DNA of 7,356 nt from contig CAIXEV010000022.1 of assembly GCA_903918555.1 (NCBI GenBank), forward strand, positions 1 through 7,356, read 5' to 3'. Position numbers and translations under genes: made by a program. The notes below the pieces were generated by a model. The model was not told the DNA's origin. It searched no databases and saw nothing but the letters and a program-made list of their open reading frames with translations. This document shows, piece after piece, positions 5,584-7,356 of the stretch. This DNA is from an uncultured bacterium. Its GTDB lineage: Bacteria; Planctomycetota; Phycisphaerae; Phycisphaerales; SM1A02. Numbering within the stretch: the first letter of the stretch is position 1; each line of letters starts with the position of its first letter.

Positions 5584-6624
5584 ATGGTGTACCGCCCGGG
5601 CATGAAGCTTCCGAAGTCCGCCGACGAGCTCGACGGCACGCTCAAGAGCGCGATCCTGCTGCTCCTGCTCGACTCGACCTGCGCGGGAAAGCTCCTCAAG
5701 GAGCTGCCCACCGAGTCGGTCGAGGAAGTGACGCGCGCGCTCGCGGCGCTCGGCGATGTGCCGAAGGAACTCGGCGAGGAAGTGATCCGCGAGTTCTATT
5801 CGCTCGCGATGGCGCAGGGCTATGTCCGCGAAGGCGGGTTCTCCTACGCGAAGAACCTGCTCAAGAACTCGCTTGACGCGAAGGTGGCCGAGAAGGTCAT
5901 CCAGCAGATCCAGACGCAGGTCCAGAAGACGCCCTTCAGCTTCCTGCAGAAGGCCGAGAGCGCGAACCTGCTGACATTCATCCAGGACGAGCACCCGCAG
6001 ACGATCGCGCTGATCGTGAGCCATCTCTCGCACCACAAGGCGAGCGAGATCCTGATCGGCCTGCCGCCTGCGAAGCAGATCGAGGTCGTGCGGCGCATCG
6101 CGCACATGGAGCAGACGAACCCCGAGGTCATCCGCGAGGTCGAGATGTCGCTCGAGAGCCGTCTCTCGAACATGATCTCGTCGTCGATGGAGCGCGTCGG
6201 AGGCGTCGAGACGGTGGCCGAGATCCTCAACCTCGTCGACCGCTCGACCGAGCGCACGATCATGCAGGGCGTCGAGGGCGAGGACCCCGAGCTCGTCGAG
6301 GAGATCCGCCGGCGCATGTTCGTGTTCGAGGACATCAACATGGTCAACGACAAGGGCATCCAGGCGGTGCTCAAGGAAGTCGAGAACGACCAGCTGGTGC
6401 TCGCGCTCAAGACCGCGTCGGAAGGCCTCAAGAACAAGATCCTCAACAACATGTCGTCGCGCGCGGCCGAGACCATCCGCGAGGACATGGAGTTCATGGG
6501 GCCGGTGCGCGTCAGCGATGTCGAGTCTGCTCAGCAGAAGATCGTCGACATCGTGCGCAGGCTCGAGGAGGCGGGCGAGATCATCATCGCCGGCCGTGGC
6601 GGCGAGGGCGATGTGGTGGTGTGA
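5584..6624 (+). CDS. fliG: Flagellar motor switch / rotor protein FliG
   Basis: A 346-residue FliG, slightly longer than the ~331-residue E. coli protein. The N-terminal domain (about 1-105), which binds the FliF tail, is followed by the middle domain with the EHPQ motif at 136-139 (EHPQTIALIVSHL), used for FliM binding. The C-terminal domain (about 200-335) contains the charged torque helix region FVFEDINMVNDKGIQAVL, then ALKTASEGLKNKILNNMS and GPVRVSDVESAQQKIV. The protein sits on the cytoplasmic face of the MS ring and converts stator movement into rotation. It lies in the same frame as fliF, 21 nt downstream, and is surely co-transcribed. Its codon use shows the ACGT effect clearly: of 15 Asp codons, only the three preceding Val are GAT and the other twelve are GAC. 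Confidence 0.97.
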   Translation: MVYRPGMKLPKSADELDGTLKSAILLLLLDSTCAGKLLKELPTESVEEVTRALAALGDVPKELGEEVIREFYSLAMAQGYVREGGFSYAKNLLKNSLDAKVAEKVIQQIQTQVQKTPFSFLQKAESANLLTFIQDEHPQTIALIVSHLSHHKASEILIGLPPAKQIEVVRRIAHMEQTNPEVIREVEMSLESRLSNMISSSMERVGGVETVAEILNLVDRSTERTIMQGVEGEDPELVEEIRRRMFVFEDINMVNDKGIQAVLKEVENDQLVLALKTASEGLKNKILNNMSSRAAETIREDMEFMGPVRVSDVESAQQKIVDIVRRLEEAGEIIIAGRGGEGDVVV

Positions 6625-6661
6625 GCGCGCGTCCTGCGCGGCATGACGGAACCAGGTCACG

Positions 6662-7356
6662 ATGGCGGTCATCAAGTCCACATCTCCGAGGCCAACCTTC
6701 GCGGGAACGAGCCTCCACGACCTCGGCGACCTTCGCCGTGGCGCCGAAGACGCGCTGAGCCAGGCGCGCGCGGAGGCGGCGCGGCTCATCGCCGACGCGA
6801 GGCAGGAGGTCCAGAGGATCTTCAACGAGTCGCGCGAGTCCGGCTTCGAGCAGGGCAAGGAAGAGGGCTACGCGACGGGTCTGGCCGAGGGCCGTGCCGC
6901 GGGCGAGGTCGCCGGCCGCGAGGACGCGCGCGCGTCGTACGAGGTCATGATCAAGGCGATCGAGGAGTCGTTCGGCTCGGAGTTCCTGCGCTGGTCGCAG
7001 ATCCGCGAGGAAGTGATGCGCTCCGCCGAGCGCGAGCTCGCGGGCATCGCGATCGCGATCGCGGAGTCGATCGTGCGCGAGCATGTCCGTCAGGATCCGG
7101 CCGCGGTGGCGCGGCAGGTCGAGCAGGCCGTGGCGCTCTTCGCGCGTGCCACGCGCGTCTCGATCGAGGTCGCGCCCGAGGACGAGCCGCTGGTGCGCGA
7201 GGCGCTGCCGACGCTGTGCGCGATGCTTCCGCCCGACGCGGAGATCGCGCTGCGCGCGCGCGCGGGCATCACGCGTGGAGGCTGCTTCATCCGCTCGAGC
7301 GAAGGCACGGTCGACGCGCGCATCGAGACGCTCTTCCGCCGCATGCGCGAGGGAAT
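6662..7356 (+). CDS. fliH: Flagellar export ATPase regulator FliH (5' part, 3' end outside window)
   Basis: 231 complete codons are visible and the frame runs off the window. The N terminus is followed by a charged, Ala/Glu-rich helix (about 28-58). Then comes the FliH hallmark, a GxxxG ladder with glycines at 61, 65, 69, 73, 77, 81 and 85. A V-ATPase subunit E-like C-terminal domain follows and reaches GGCFIRSSEGTVDARIETLF, so only a short tail is probably missing. FliH dimers bind FliI, hold it near the export gate and dampen its ATPase activity. The start is firm: an in-frame TGA at 6644-6646 leaves ATG 6662 as the only start nearby, preceded by a modest AGG (6654-6656). A 37-nt gap separates it from fliG. 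fliI is the expected next gene but is not in the window. Confidence 0.93.
   Translation, partial: MAVIKSTSPRPTFAGTSLHDLGDLRRGAEDALSQARAEAARLIADARQEVQRIFNESRESGFEQGKEEGYATGLAEGRAAGEVAGREDARASYEVMIKAIEESFGSEFLRWSQIREEVMRSAERELAGIAIAIAESIVREHVRQDPAAVARQVEQAVALFARATRVSIEVAPEDEPLVREALPTLCAMLPPDAEIALRARAGITRGGCFIRSSEGTVDARIETLFRRMREG

Noticed and set aside
5524..6858. 444-residue open frame on the reverse strand
   Set aside because: It is antisense to fliG, whose motifs are unmistakable. The composition is rich in Leu, Asp, His and Arg without any recognisable domain.

Overview
The window is about 7.4 kb of GC-rich bacterial DNA. It is tightly packed with same-strand genes for the earliest-assembled part of a flagellum, preceded by a two-component regulator. 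The order is: histidine kinase (3' part only), sigma-54-dependent response regulator, flgB, flgC, fliE, fliF, fliG, fliH (5' part only). The long reverse-strand open frames are high-GC shadows. I see no RNA genes, mobile elements or CRISPR arrays.

Region 1 (1-2304) is the regulatory pair. It holds the ATPase end of a sensor kinase and, 13 nt later, a complete NtrC/FlrC-type activator (REC, AAA+ with intact GAFTGA, Fis-type HTH) with an unusually long low-complexity linker. Region 2 (2314-3212) encodes the proximal rod proteins FlgB and FlgC. Region 3 (3213-3571) has a near-consensus sigma-54 -24/-12 promoter directly in front of fliE, so the activator probably drives the MS-ring/export part of its own cluster. 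Region 4 (3572-3873) is a 302-bp gap with no convincing gene. It starts with an 11-bp tandem repeat at the fliE stop and contains GC-rich inverted repeats. Region 5 (3874-7356) encodes the MS ring (FliF), the switch/rotor protein (FliG) and the export ATPase regulator (FliH). fliI would be expected just outside the window, but this cannot be seen.

Together the genes make the base of the hook-basal body. FliF forms the membrane ring, FliE joins it to the rod (FlgB, FlgC), FliG mounts beneath FliF and receives torque, and FliH tethers and regulates the export ATPase. The kinase/activator pair resembles the FlgS-FlgR and FlrB-FlrC systems that time flagellar gene expression in other bacteria, but here it sits directly upstream of the structural genes.

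The organism is a motile, high-GC, diderm-type bacterium that uses sigma-54 for flagellar control. The overall look (gene order, divergent FlgC, long disordered linker) made me think of Planctomycetota/Phycisphaerae, but that is a low-confidence impression. The most unusual sequence-level signal is near-complete avoidance of the tetranucleotide ACGT: one occurrence in 7,356 bases, with codon choice visibly bent to avoid it.
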